From Glossina fuscipes (Eukaryota; Arthropoda; Insecta; Diptera; Glossinidae): DNA of 64,000 bases. Shown piece by piece: positions 24,263-37,645 of the stretch. The DNA lies in the NCBI RefSeq assembly GCF_014805625.2, contig NW_023998491.1, forward strand, positions 3,787 to 67,786, read 5' to 3'. The notes below the pieces were generated by a model. The model was not told where the DNA came from. It did not search any database and saw nothing but the letters and a program-made list of their open reading frames with translations. A program made the position numbers and the translations under genes. Numbering within the stretch: the stretch's first letter is position 1; the number at the start of each line of letters is the position of its first letter.

Positions 24263-25058
24263 AAGGCTGGCGCGCGATCATTAGTCCCAGTTAAATTTCG
24301 TTTTCGAACTGCGGGAACTTGTTGTACTCGATGCATGTACCCAGTTGATGGTATTTAAACGGACAATGGAAATTTATTCAATTCCGGATATGAAACATGA
24401 AAATGTTAACAAGAGGAAAACGGATGTTAATATAACATATATTGGCAGGGTTACCAACACTTACGTTTAGTTACGGTTAGAAAAATAGAACCCACCTTTC
24501 CTTACAGGATTGATTTTTCAGTTTTATTTTTTTGTACATATGGGGATTAAGATATTGAATAATCAAGAATATATTCGTTAATAAAATGCATTTTAATATA
24601 ATTTTTTTAGAGTTTACAGCAACATGTAAAGATTTAGTTGATTTAATAGATCATACTCTAATATCGGCCGGTTTAAAAGAAAAGAGCTGCTCGAAACAGA
24701 CTGAAAGAAAAAATAAGTGATTGAAGATGAATAGACAAGTTAACCTTCTCATTTTGTCGCTGGGAAGGAAACACCTATCTAGGAAAATGCAGTTTGCGAA
24801 GAATTGCAAAAGAATTTTTTAATTTGGGAGCTTGAAGCCGCAAAATCTCTGCATCGCATGATAAGGAACAAGGTACTCGCTTTAAATGATAGATATGAAG
24901 AATATAATTATTTTCTAAAGATATTTAGTTAGAAAAGAGAGAGAGAGATAGAACAATCTGGCATTTTATCGATAACAAAATACAAATCACAGTTAAGTGA
25001 ATGCATCTCTGTGCGACATCCTTTTTAAACTAACATTTTTGGGAAATGGCAACACAAT

Positions 25059-25060
<2 letters not shown>

Positions 25061-25095
<35 letters not shown>
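25061..25095. repeat. (GA)n microsatellite
   Basis: An AG dinucleotide run about 105 bases upstream of the sulfatase ATG. GAGA tracts near fly promoters can bind GAGA factor, but here it may simply be a microsatellite, since similar tracts occur at 29.8, 31.8 and 42.5 kb. Confidence 0.85.
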
Positions 25096-25201
25096 ATACT
25101 TTCAACACAAATTATCCTTAAGTAAGATCATTGTTTCCCTTCGTAGTATAATAAACTAAAGAATAAAAGAAAAATCGGAAACCGTTACCGAAAATACAAA
25201 A

Positions 25202-26958
25202 ATGTTGGAGCATCTTTTCAAATCGATTTTTAAAACGTCTCCGCTAAGAATAAATTTCTTATTGATTACTGCTTTAATAAATTCTATAGCAAATGCACAA
25301 CAAGCACCAAACATTGTACTTTTTCTTAGTGATGATCAAGATTTGTATTTACATGGCATGAAACCAATGCATCAAACTCAGCGTTTGATCGGTGCGAGAG
25401 GGACAACTCTTACTAATGCGGTAAGTTATGTGATACGTTGCTGAGAATAGCAAATGTTTTACAAAATATTCCTTTATTATCTGTGCAGTTTACTACTTCG
25501 CCACTTTGTTGTCCATCGAGAGCGAGTCTCTTGTCTGGCATGTATGCTCATAATCATCGTACTTTCAATAATTCGGTAAGAGGTGGTTGCAATGACATGC
25601 ATTGGCTTAAACATATTGAACCTCAAGCTCTTCCTGTTTTGTTGCAAGGGAAAGGATACGATACATTTTTTGCCGGGAAATATTTAAACGAGTATATGGG
25701 TAGGGAAGTGCCACCTGGTTGGAAAGAGTTTTATGGTTTGCACGGTAACTCGCGCTATTATAACTACACACTGAGGGAAAATGCTCACAATAAAACCTAT
25801 GGATACGTTTATTTAACGGATTTGCTTAGAAAGCGAGCATTAAAGTTTATTAATGAACGCGTTAACAGTAGTAAACCGTTTTTCCTAATGCTTGCACCAC
25901 CGGCTCCACATCAACCCTTCACACCGGCTGAGAGGCATCAAGGACTCTTTGATGGAATTACGGCACTAAAAACGCCAAATTTTAATAAAGTTTTTAAAGG
26001 TAAGTAGATGATGGTAGTTGCGGTAGAAAAATGACTTTATTTTTTGACGCTTGGTTGATAAAGATAAGCACTGGTTGTTGGCAAACTTTGAAAAAATTCC
26101 CAATATAACATTAGACTTAATGGATATTTACTTTCAAAAGCGATGGGAATCCTTATTGGCTGTAGATGAAATGGTAGCTGCTGTTATCAAACGCCTGGTT
26201 AGACAGAATCAATTGGAAAACACTTATATAATTTATACATCGGATAATGGATATCATATAGGACAGTTTGCTCAGCCGTTTGATAAACGACAACCCTATG
26301 AAACAGACATAAGGGTACCATTACTGATACGTGGGCCACAAATTTCCGCTGGCACCGTTGTAAATGCCGTGGCAGGTCTTATTGACCTAGCGCCTACAAT
26401 TTTGGAATGGGCAAACATTCCCCATCCAGCTCGCATGGATGGACAATCGTTGCAACCATTTCTTGTTAATAGTGATATATATGATGCTTCTATGGATAAA
26501 ACCTATCGACGAAGTTTACTTATACAACATCACGGCGAGGGCACCGTAGATACTTACAACCCGTCTTGCCCCTGGGGACGTAACGATCGCCTTTACGAAT
26601 GCAATTCGGAAGCAGCTTGTCATTGCCAAGATGCATGGAATAATACGTATTCATGTGTGCGTCACTTCAGCTATCAAGTTAATCGTTTATACTGCGAGTT
26701 CAGTGACAGGGAGGTAAGCACATAAATATGATTATGGCAATTTGGATGTTGTTTTGTTAATATAAGATTTCCATTTCTTCTTTTTTTTATGGAGTCTAGA
26801 GTTTTGTGGAAGCATACGATGTGGACAAGGACATCTATCAAATGAATAATAATGTAAATGAATGGCTGCCGATTGAAAGGGGTCTTTACAGTCTGGCGTT
26901 GGCTAATTTAACTAGATGTGCGGGGGCAGCATCCTGTGCGGACATTATTTTAAAGTAA
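25202..26958 (+). CDS. N-acetylglucosamine-6-sulfatase (glucosamine-6-sulfatase)
   Basis: A lysosomal-type sulfatase that removes 6-sulfate from N-acetylglucosamine in heparan and keratan sulfate. Exons by splice sites: 25202-25420, 25489-25999, 26064-26713 and 26800-26958. They give 512 residues; the human enzyme is about 552. Residues 1-32 form a signal peptide ending Ala-Asn-Ala. SDDQD (43-47) supplies metal-binding Asp. CCPSR (80-84) is the sulfatase signature, whose first Cys becomes formylglycine. FFAGKYLNEY and TSDNGYHIGQ are further conserved catalytic blocks. CCPSRASLL and AGKYLNEY are typical of the GNS branch rather than arylsulfatase A/B or iduronate sulfatase. Several N-x-S/T sites occur, as expected for a lysosomal glycoprotein. 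Introns are 64-86 bp. The second acceptor (GTTGATAAAG, ending 26063) has a poor pyrimidine tract but is the only one nearby that keeps frame. AATAAA is at 27053. Drosophila has similar genes, but I do not assign a symbol. Confidence 0.95.
25507..25521 (+). other. Sulfatase active-site codons CCPSR
   Basis: Five codons near the start of exon 2 encode Cys-Cys-Pro-Ser-Arg, matching C-x-P-S-R, the motif read by formylglycine-generating enzyme. All essential positions are intact, so the gene looks functional. Confidence 0.9.
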
Positions 26959-27741
26959 AGAAAGGGCATTCGACCTACTCTTGCAAGCGCATCAGTAAAT
27001 CAATAGGAAATAATTTTACCCACTACTCGAACGATTCCACATCAATATCTAAAATAAATGGTAATCTATAAATAGGAATATATTAAAAATTTAGATATCT
27101 TTAAAAAACTTTTTAGTCCCTTTTCCCATTTAATTTAAGAAGCTATCTTAAGAATATACGCATTCTTTCTTGTAAATTCCCTTTTGATAAACTACTTCCA
27201 TAAAATTTTTGATAGTTATCTGAGGTATTTCAAACCTATTGAGCACAGATTAAATCCATTCCGAGGAAAATAGTCAAGTTTGCAGTATTAAGAGTAATAA
27301 GGACAGAAGGACAGAGGAATAGAGTGATAGAACTGTATTTAACTCGAACTAGGCACTAATCACTTTTTTTAATATTATCAATTTTATAACGAAACTGTTA
27401 TACATTCCTCTGGATAAATTCTATTATAAATTATTATAAGTTAATTGTTGAATAAATAATAAATGTAGTAGTTTTTCTTGTTTTCAAATTTTTATTTTCA
27501 AACGTTAACTTATCATTTAAATGATAGTAAAACCATATCAGTGCTTTGAAATATTTGATATTTGTGTAACATGACGTGTGTGTAAATTTAAAAAAAAAAA
27601 AAAAAAATTAAACTTCAATTCAATGTTAAAGACATTTGTAGTTTATCTATTAATCTAAATTATTTCTTAACATATATAATTAACATTTACATAATGTACA
27701 TAATGTAACTTAATCGACTTGTTGTGGCAGATAGTTATTAA

Positions 27742-28330
27742 CCCATTCGAGACCGATTACATTCTGTGCTATGAACAATTATCAGTCATTCTGAGTAAAG
27801 TAGTCGTCGAGATGAAACTATCTTTTGATTTAAAAATATCTGTGAAATATAGAAAAACAAAATTTGGCATAGGTTTCAACTTAGACCATAAAACGGCACA
27901 TCTTAAGTGGGCATCACGAATGCAGGAAACAACCAGTGATAAAGAAAGTGATGCTTGTAAGAAATGGAAAAAAAACAAATCGATATGTTGTTGTTATAGG
28001 TAGTGATAATGATTTTGAAATCTTAGGTGAGGTTTTCGAGGACAGTGATTGGAGCGACTGCAGTGAAAATGACATTGAAAGTGAAATAGAACACGATTTC
28101 ATGTTATCTAACTATTGTTGGAAATAAATGTTTATAAATTTTAATGATGCGTTTTTGTTTTATTTCACGTTGCACGCACGGTATTTTTAATCCGTCCGTC
28201 GCAAATGAAAATTTTCTCAGGAGCGATCTGTACACACGGTATGCAATCATATAAGAGAACTAAACAATACAAAGAAGAAGAATTTCGCTTTTGAGTATCA
28301 TGTTCGAAAAAATTCGACATCTCGAATGGG
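27742..28330 (+). mobile_element. Short piggyBac-like element with perfect terminal inverted repeats
   Basis: CCCATTCGAGA (27742-27752) is repeated inverted as TCTCGAATGGG (28320-28330). The left end is preceded by TTAA and the right end followed by TTAC, i.e. a TTAA target duplication with one change. TTAA targets with CCC...GGG ends are the hallmark of piggyBac elements. Inside the 589 bp, an acidic frame (27936-28127) with SDWSDCSENDIESE resembles the acidic N-terminus of piggyBac transposases. A second, shifted frame precedes it. No catalytic Asp block is present, so this is an internally deleted, non-autonomous copy. Confidence 0.7.
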
Positions 28331-29274
28331 TTACAAGAATTTCATTTTATTGGGAAGTGTTATGTAAATAAAGAACACAGTGGGAAAGTCGAATTATGAA
28401 CGCGCAACTAACTCCTGTGAATATAATCAGCAAACAAGTCGTGCTACCGGATAAGTGTCGGGAAAACTAATGCAGGCAACTTGTAACGGTCAGAAGAAGG
28501 GTCTTACTAAAAAGTTTGACTTGAGTATAGCAGCGTCAGTCAATTTCACATGAATATTTTACAAAATAACAATAGGCGACAACCAACGCCTCTAGAACGC
28601 TAATTAGGTAAAACACGAGCTGGAAAATGTAAGACTTTAGTGTTGAACAGAAAAAATTAAGAAGCGGTGTATGTTTCGATTCGAACAAATCATATGCAAT
28701 TTGCAGTAATGTTTGAAATTTGGTTAATCGTTAATATCCACATTCCTACACGTCCAACATTTCCTCCCCAGGTTAGTAACAAAATTCTTTCGTAATATAT
28801 TTTTTTTTGATTGGCTTACCTCAAGGGATTTTGGAAGGAAAAAAATGTCATCTTTTTCTTTTTAAATTAATGTTTTTAAAAAATCCTACGTGGTTCACTA
28901 CAGGATGTTACAACGAAATTTGAAGGCAATTGAGTGAGAATTGAGGAAAGTTAATGTCATGGCCAAGAAAGTGTTATAAAAGAAATTGTTTTTTTTTTTT
29001 GTTTTTTTTTAAATTTTTAAATTTTTTATATACACATATTTTTAAAATAGTCCAACAAGTGCCCGAACCTTGGTTAGTGTTTTGTTTAGTAAATAAATTG
29101 AAAAAAATGATTTATAATTTCGGCGGCTTTACTTCCTAATCGTAATGCAACTCATGTCGTTGATATAAATTTTTTTTATTATATAATAATAATACATGGG
29201 CAGTAAAACACTAATCGAGGCTATTATGGAATGGCAGTCGTTCTCTTCCTCCTTCCAACTACTCAAATATGTTC

Positions 29275-29600
29275 TTGACATAGAAGTATTATTCTCTACA
29301 CTACTTGTGGTGGTATGCTAAGTTTGTGCACATGTATGTAACACTTAGAAGGACTTGAGATAGAGCCACCAGTAATTATGCCGATCGATTTCGAATAACT
29401 CTATCGAATCAATTTAAGCATGTATGTCCGTCTGTCCATCTTAGTTTCTTGTGTTGAACTTATGGGTCGTAATATTCGAGATATTTTAATGACATCTGGT
29501 ACACCGACATGTTTTTTCCGACCACGCCTCACATAAAGCGCGATTGCGAAAAGTCGTCATGTGGACAACAATATTAAGTGAAGGTGTAACATATGTAATG
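29275..29600 (+). repeat. Family B dispersed repeat
   Basis: Blocks read CTCTACACTACTTGTGGTGG, GTTTGTGCACATGTATGTAAC, AAGGACTTGAGATAGAGCC, GAATCAATTTAAGCATGTAT, a GTCCGTCTGTCC tract (29426-29437) and CTGGTACACCGACATG. This is the inverse orientation of the copies at 44.2 and 45.4 kb. A short fragment of the same family lies at 30845-30935. Confidence 0.65.
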
Positions 29601-29766
29601 GTAAGCCGCGTCCCATCACAATGTTTTTAATTGTTCTGCATTCTTTATGCTGCATTAAATGGATATGATATCAGTTTCAATATTTACTTTTATGGGCAGT
29701 AACGAAGACGTTAAGTTCGCGAATCGAAGTACCACTGTAATTGTATATAAAGGAGATATATATATG

Positions 29767-29813
29767 TAGAGAGAGAGAGAGAGAGGGAGAATGATAGATA
29801 GAGATAGAGATAG

Positions 29814-29873
<60 letters not shown>
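29767..29873. repeat. Compound (GA)n/(GATA)n microsatellite
   Basis: A GA run, then GATA units (about 29794-29832), then about 20 GA units. The open frame in antisense (SLSLSLS) is an artefact. Confidence 0.9.
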
Positions 29874-29875
<2 letters not shown>

Positions 29876-31766
29876 AATATGATTGTAACGATAATTAACA
29901 GTTAAAAACATTTATTAGTTAAAAACACAGAAACATTCACTTAAGGTAACATATTCTGTCAAGCTTAGCGTATACAATAACATTTATGTACATTTTTCGA
30001 TTGTTTTTTTCTTTTTTATATAAATTCAACTTTTCCTTTTTTTTGTTTTTCGTTTTTTTTTTTTTTCTTATAAATATATTTTTCAACAAGTCTTGAGAGG
30101 GGGGTTTTCTTTACTAAATTTTTCTTTTTATATTTATTTGTGCAAATTTTGTTTTTTTTTTAATAAATTTTCACAAGTTGTGTAAATAATTTTTTATATA
30201 TATAATTTTTTATATATATACATATATATATATATATATTTATTTATATATATATATATAAAGATGTTTATATGTATATTTATATTCTTGTATACATATA
30301 TATTTGTGTGGCTGTGTGTATACACAATATATGTAAAATTTCTGTCTAACTAAACATTAGCAGTTTTTTCTATCATCACTTTGCTTCTTATTTATTTATT
30401 TATTTTATGTATTTTATTTAATTATTTTTTTTTGTTTTATCTTAGTTTGCTTCGCAGTTTCTAGACTTGTGAGTTATAATGGTCCCATGTGACCATATTT
30501 TTTCTCTAAGTAATTCCTTTCTAAGGGTTTATCTTTTTCCCTTTCCATTTCATTTTCATTATTTTCCTCTTAAATTTTAACTTAAAATTTAGAGTGTACA
30601 GTTAAAGCTTTCGTAATGCACATTTAACACATTCATTTATTTATTCATTTAATTATGTTTTATAACACATTAATTTTTATTTAATTTTAACAATTAATAT
30701 ACTTTTTAAACATATATATTTAATCAAATTTATTCTATACAAACACACGGCGAAAAGAAACCAAATCATTTATATAAATAATTAAATTGCCGAACTTTAT
30801 TTAGGTTAGGAATTTTTCGAAATCGATTAAGATAAACTTTGTTTGTACCCTACACCACTTGGGCTATAGTTTGTGCGGACGTATGTAATATTCAGAAAGG
30901 TTAAGATAGACTCTAAAGGATCTTACTTGTCTCCTCAGAATTCATTGTAAAAGTTGCGTAAAAGAGAAGCATGTTACGTAGGACGGACATTGCTTAGCTG
31001 AAGCTTGAGCAAGCTTGATTTCGGATATGAACTTGGATTACGCTTCCAGCTATATACAAAAACAAATAGACTTCTTCTTATAGCATATCGATTAACTTTT
31101 ATTGTGAGATTGTTTTCCGTTATAAGGATGTTTGGAAGGGGGCCGTGGGGATATGCAGACATGTTTTGTTTACTTTAGAGTATCATAGTGAATAGCATAA
31201 TGCAAACATTCATAGATTTATTTCTCTCTCTCTCTAACTCTCTCTCTCTCTCTCTCTCTTAAGTGAAATGAGTAAGTTAGACTTTTCGTCTACATTTCAA
31301 TAAATACATAGGCGCAGTAAGTAGAGCAAGGTTTAGTTGCATATGGCCACAAGGTCGTTTTATGTGAAGATCGTAAATGTGGGAAGGATGAATAGACTCT
31401 GAGGTTAAGGGCTGACGGACCTTCGTTACGTTGACTGGATAACCTGCAGTTAGGCCAAACTATCACAGTTTTCTTACCAAACCAAGTAGAGTGTGGCTTT
31501 CATGAACCCTGATACAGATAAGCGGGCTGTTAGCTTGGTTGAAGCCTAAAGCGTGCAAATAAATTGCTCGAATAAGAGTATAAACAAATATGGAAGTAAG
31601 CAGAGCAGGTTTAATTTTCTACGCTTAAGAGATCTTATTGGTATTATTGAAAAGAATGGTGGGATACGTTCGATGGCGGATGGAAGACTGAAGGATGAAT
31701 GCTCAGAACGAGAGGGAAATAGATGGAAATAGAGAGAGAAAGAGATGGAAAGTGATGGAAAGTGAA

Positions 31767-31769
<3 letters not shown>

Positions 31770-31819
<50 letters not shown>
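31770..31819. repeat. (GA)n microsatellite
   Basis: About 24 GA dinucleotides in purine-rich surroundings (31690-31860). A shorter CT run lies at 31223-31260. Open frames on both strands here are products of the repeat. Confidence 0.9.
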
Positions 31820-31821
<2 letters not shown>

Positions 31822-33034
31822 GAGGCAAAGAGACAGAAAGAGATGAAGAGAGAAAAATAGCTTACGAGCGAAATAAAGCTTTAACAACACGCTTCTCTTG
31901 GTTTGGAACTTCTGTAAAAACCAAGCAATAAAATAACCGCAGAAAAATTAAAAAAATCAGTGAACAAATGAAAGTGTCTTTATTTGCTTAAAGTAGTTTT
32001 TCTTCCCTAAACATTTTTGAGTTTGAAAATGTGTTTAAAAGCAATGGTGAGCTCCTCCTCATCCGTATCGCATTTTTTTTCTCTGCTATACACATATTCT
32101 ATATTGATCTTAAGTTACTTCTTAATAGTGTAAATCATAACTTTGATGGCCTGGATGATGCTGTTGTAGGACGATTTGCTAACTGAGGTCTCAGACAAAA
32201 CCTAAAAAAAAACCTTGAAGTTAATGAGTTATTTATTTATTTTCTTCCATCGTATGTAAGTGATAATTTTGAAAGGCTTGCGTTTACCTTAAATAAATTG
32301 AAGAAAAAAATAAATTTTTTTCAATTTCCATTAATTAAGATTATAACAATTGTAACAGCCATGAGTTACAAAAATTTTATATGTATACATAAATTTTTGC
32401 CTTTTCCTTTAATTTATCAATTCGTTAAATTTTTCGAGATTTATTTATTTATTTTTTTTATATGATTTAAAAAAAAAAGTATATATATCAGGTTTCTCTT
32501 GTTATATAGTATGAGGTGTTTATAGTTTTTCTTTTTAACGTCAATATTTATATTTATTTATTTATTTATTTTTTTTTTGTTTTTGTATATAATATTATAT
32601 ATGTATATATAAATGTATTTTTTACATTATTTCTCAATCAAATATTTTTCGTATTATTTGTAGTATTTTTAGTGTGAATACAAAGAGGCACTGTTTTGTA
32701 AGGCATCTATAAAGGTCAGTTTTTTTTTTTCAATAAACACACAATAACAAAAAAAAAATTTGGCCAATTTTAGGAATTTTGCTTTTTCTTTTTTTAACGT
32801 AAATAAAAAAAATATTGTGGGGAAATAAGTGGAAATCAATTTAAAGTGGAATTTTTTTAATTTTTTTGAATTATATTTTTTTAAATTATTAATTATACTT
32901 AACATTTATACGTGTACATGGATATTATATACATTTTTATATCTATGAGAACATGATGCAAAGAAAAATGAAAGAAAGAAATTGGAACTGAATAATTCGC
33001 GAGCAAGAATGTAGTAACATATCCGAGGGATTTT

Positions 33035-33260
33035 GCATAACATTGAGTACAAGACAACTCGGATACGTACACTTGAAGAATATTTATGTTATTGTAATAG
33101 GTTGACAGACGGACAGATAAGTTAAGATCGGTTCAGAAAATGATTCTGAATCGACAGATATAATAAAAGATGGGTCTGTCTTAAATCCATTCAGGTGTTA
33201 CATACATCCGCACAAATTTAGTATACTCTGTACCACAATTAATATAGGGTATAAAAAACT
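33035..33260 (-). repeat. Family B dispersed repeat, partial
   Basis: It starts at GACAGACGGACAGATAAG (33103-33120). Then follow GATTCTGAATCGACAGATATAA, GGTCTGTCTTAAATCCATTC, ATACATCCGCACAAATTTAG, and the terminal GGGTATAAAA. The upstream half is poorly preserved. Confidence 0.6.
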
Positions 33261-34599
33261 GTCGATTATTGCTTGCAATACATACATTCATGCAAACGAA
33301 ACTTATTAGTAAATTTTTTGGCTGGCATTTTAGTAAATTGAAGATATGATTGGATTATAGTATCATTAACGATAGTACAAAACGATACCAAACCGCGGCT
33401 TTGTGCCGAAAATCAATACTGAACGATAGTTAAACATTCATATGTGACCTAGGTTACGTAGAGCAAGACAACAAGTCATTGTTGAAGATAAGCTCTACTC
33501 TGATTCATTGGTTTCTTTTGTAAGTTAAATTGCCGATCGGTTCAGTTAGCTGCCATGATAGGCTGCCATAAATACAGAAATTGAGATAATTTTTATTTTT
33601 CACCGAATGCGACCAGATCGCAAGAGCCAATGAGGAGCGAGCTTTAGGGTGATTGAACACTTTTGGAATTGAATATTTACGATATACGATTTCAACAGGA
33701 CTAGCCTAGGCTAACCCGCCTGTCGCTAAAAGGCCAGAATTTTTAACATTAAGCTTAGCTATTACGTAACCATCAACACTATATCGTTATAGCGTTACTC
33801 ATATATAAATATATATATATATATGCACATGTGCAGAAACATTTTAATTTAGTTTTTTTTTCTCTCCTTGTCTAGCCCTTCAGGGAATGTCTCCTACGCG
33901 TGTGGAAATGGCGATGATAAGGAAGGACTCTAGGTAGGCAAAGAGGCAAGAGGAGAGTAGTTTTTCTGTACTTTCGCCATTTGGCGGGTAGCGCGGTTAA
34001 AGAACGACAAGTGTGTCATGCGGTATATAAGCACCTCCAGGACGAGTTGTTGGGGGCACTGAGAAAGCCAACTCGTCCTCTGGTTTTCACTGGTAGATAT
34101 ATGCTAACAAAGTATTGCTGTAATCTAACTTGTTCGGGATACAACAAACTTAATATAGAAGTCTCGAATAACGCCATTAAATACAGCACAGCTAAAACAC
34201 ACCACGTCACCTGATACCATGTTTTATCTTTCTTTACCAAAAAATATCAAATATTACATACTTTTCAGGAGAATCCTTACATGAGAGAAATTGAATCGGC
34301 ATTGCTCCTCTAATAAAGCAAAGTCAATTTTCTTTTTGGAAATTTATTTCTCCTTCTTGCTTACAACGTTTTGGTTTGCATGGATGCCCCTAAACGAAGA
34401 GAGGATCGCAAAATAGACCTACACGGTCCATATTTACCGCAGTACGTACATGCATTAATTCACTGTTTTAAACGAATTTGCATCATAAGGTACTAAAAAT
34501 TAGATCCTAGTTCCATATAAAGGCTGATTATATAGGAAAGCGGAAGATCCCAAAAAATAAGCCCATTCCGTCTGAATATTGTATATTATTATTTTAACC

Positions 34600-34925
34600 G
34601 ATTTTTCTCGAAAAATATTAAAAGTCGCAAAATTTTTTTCATGGAAGCACTTAGTCTGGGGAGCAGTCGTGAAAAAAGTTTAATCCAAAACATTTTTAGT
34701 AAGAGACATTCCTGTGCCAAAATAAAACATTGTCTCAAGTTTTATTCAAATATCCTAAAAGTTATGATGTAAGTAGATTGAAGACAGACAGACAGACAGA
34801 CAGACAGACATATGGAAATAAAGTTTAAATCGGTTTGGAAAATGATTCTGGAGCGACTGTTGTAATGAAAGGTGCGTCTATTTCAAGTCCTTCCGGGTGG
34901 CTGTCTTCGAGCATCACAATTAACA
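34600..34925 (-). repeat. Family B dispersed repeat with (GACA)n
   Basis: Divergent blocks run through a (GACA)7 tract (34783-34810) to AAATCGGTTTGGAAAATGATT and TCAAGTCCTTCCGGGTGGC. This is the second clear case, after 8462, of the GTCY core expanding into a clean tetranucleotide microsatellite. Confidence 0.6.
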
Positions 34926-36944
34926 GACTATAATAAGCAATAACAGCGTAGAGAGTCTATAAGCTTTTAGATCTTTGATCATATCGGTCAGATCGATCTA
35001 GAAACTGAATAATATGAAAATGAAAAAGAAGTAGGACTAAATTTTATATTTTGAATAGCGAGACCAGACGAACTGTTGGTTAAGAATGTGTCATAGGGTC
35101 TAAAATAAGTGTTGAGTAAGAATATAATTTTCTCCAAGTAATGTGACACCTGCTGTCAGACATAATTAGGTCTTTGCGCTTCCCTTAGGCATTTTATTTA
35201 TGCAGGTATATAATAGAGATCTAATAATTTTCAGTTATGCTACACTTGAAAGACATGATCCTATTAAAGATTAGCATAATTACAATATTGGATTGAATAT
35301 AAAGAAAATGAGAAAAATGGATTCTGAGTTAAAAATATAAGTTTACCCATAGTCAACTAAACTGAAGGAAGGAGGGAAAGCGATGCTAACCGATCAAGTG
35401 TTTACAACAGTAGGCTGTATCAAGTACTTGCAAGCAAAACTTAGATATATATGTTTATATATATATAATTCTGAAATCGGGGAAAGGAAACATATGTACC
35501 AAATCAAATTTAATTCAAGACCTGCACGCAGTATTTTGTTTGCACGGAAGATAAGGCGATTCTTCTTTCCAGCCAAGAACGCGAGAACATATTAAAGAAA
35601 TATTAAAGAAATAAAAAGAAAAAAAAAAAATTAAACTCATATTCTTTAAATTTCCTTTTTTCATATTTTATTAAAAAAGAAATTAAAATAAACTTAAATA
35701 TAAAAACTAAACTATTTAAGATAAACTAAAGGCATAATAATTTCAATTATATATACAGTTGCTAAGCAAAATAATTTCAACCTTTTTTCAAACTCATCAT
35801 AATCAAGAGTTTAAAAAAAAGTATCTTAAAAACAAGAGAAATTTTTATAGATATTTTTTAAAATAATTTAAAGAGCAGATTACATAACAATAAAAAGTCT
35901 TCAGAATTATTTATATAAATTAAAAATTAAATTATATTATTTATTTAATTAAAAAATAAAAAAAATAAAAAACTGAACTAAAATTATGACTTGAAAGCAT
36001 AAAAAATATTGAAAAAAAAAAAATTTTTTTTAGCACATTTTTTAAAATATTTTCACATAAAAAAACACTAAATAATAAAATTTATTGCCTTTGACATTGC
36101 ACGTAGTTTAAAAGTGTAATAATAATAATTAAAAAAAAAGAAAACTTAATTTTTCTGCTAAATAAAAAAAAGAAATATCATTATAATTAAATGTAAGGAT
36201 TGACTAATAAAAATCATTAGAGTTATTTTTTTTTTACGTATGCTGTTATGTTATTACATTTTTGTTGTAATTGATTTTTTGTGTTAACTCGTAAGTTTTT
36301 TCTTTTTTTTAACATTAAAGAAAAAAACATTAAAATTAACTATTTACAAAATGTTTATTTTTTTTTTTTAATTTTTTGAACATTTAACTTAATATTAAAA
36401 TTTCATTGTTTTGTTTTTTCTTCTGTTTTACTCTATTTTTCTTAATCTGTTGTAAAAATTTTATATTTATTTATTTTTTTAAATTTATTTTAAAACTTAT
36501 TTCGGTTTTTTTTTTTTTTTCTTTTGTAAGTATAATTATTTCTATATGACTGGCTTAAAAGTTTTATTAAATATATTTACTTTTTTTATATTTTGTGTTT
36601 TTTTTCCAAAAATATTACACAACTTACATATATTATTAATTTTTATATTATTTATTATTTTAAGGATATGACACAGTTTTGTTTTTATACAATTTTTTTT
36701 TATTCTTCATTATGTCAGCAAGTTTTCCTTCCTTCTCTGCGTTGTGTTGTAGTTTTCAGAATTCTTCCAGATTTTCTTTCTTGTCTCTTCTACTAACTAA
36801 ACTAGAAGCTCTCCGTTTCTAAGTAACAGAATTTTTCCCTTTTAAATTGAGAAACTAAAGCATTAAAGCCTTTCCATCACGCTCTTATATCGATATCTAG
36901 CATAGGGGTTCAATTAAAGTGATCAAATGTTCCATTTTGAAAGT

Positions 36945-37645
36945 TCACTGGTTTTCGATAGTATGGTCAGCTACAGCTGAGCATAGCCTCGGGAGGCAAG
37001 AAGAGAGCAATCTTTAAAGGTACGAAAACTAAGAATATTTTTTATCACCACTACCGAAAAGTGAGGTTACACTAGATATGCCCTTGCGTGTTCACGGCTT
37101 TCCGATAGTATAATCAGGTAATCATAGCCTCGAGAGGCAAGAAGAAAGCAATATTTTGTGAAGGGCAAGAAAATTAAGAATCTTTTTTCTTACGACTACC
37201 GAAAGGTGAGGGTACACTAGATTTGTCTCTGCGTATCCACGGCTTCCCAATCGTATAATCAGCTAAGCATAGCCTCGACAGGCAGGAAGAGAGCAATCTT
37301 TTGTGATTCTGTAAAAAGGAAAGAAAACTAAGAATATTTTTTATCATCACTACCTAAAGATGAGGGTAAAGCATAATCAGCTAAGCATAGTCTCGGGAGG
37401 CAGGAAGAGGGCAATCTTTTGTGATTCTGTAAAAAGATAAGAAAACTAAGCATATTTATTATCAGCACTAACGAAAGATGAGAGTACACTAGATTTGTCC
37501 TTGCATGTTCACGGCTTTCCGATAGAGTAAGCGCAGCCTCGGCAGTCAGAAGAAGAGCAATATTTTGTGAAAACCAAGAAGATTAAGAATATTTTTTATT
37601 GCGACTACCGAAAGGTAAAGGTGCATCAGATTTGTCTTCGTGTTT
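36945..37645 (+). repeat. Minisatellite, period about 145 bp, about 4-5 units
   Basis: Each unit reads in order: GGCTTTCCGATAGTATAATC, CAGCTAAGCATAGCCTCG, GAGGCAAGAAGAGAGCAATC, TTTTGTGA, AAAACTAAGAATATTTTTTA, a CACTACCGAAAGGTGAGGG block and ACACTAGATTTGTCC. Units start near 36951, 37097, 37241, 37370 (truncated at its left) and 37512, and are diverged by point changes and small indels. No open frame is conserved across units. Confidence 0.85.

Larger units (their letters stand above)
23468..25180. other. Etf-QO-sulfatase spacer
   Basis: No gene recognised. It contains poly(A)-rich DNA, about four tandem 21-bp units (24177-24262, core AACTCCTCTGTTAATAATC) and a (GA)n tract at 25061-25095 just upstream of the sulfatase start. 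A 103-codon open frame across the 21-bp repeats looks like a repeat artefact. Confidence 0.6.

Noticed and set aside
29711..29911. Poly (SL)n open frame, and similar at 31546-31890
   Set aside because: A direct translation of (GA)n/(CT)n microsatellites.
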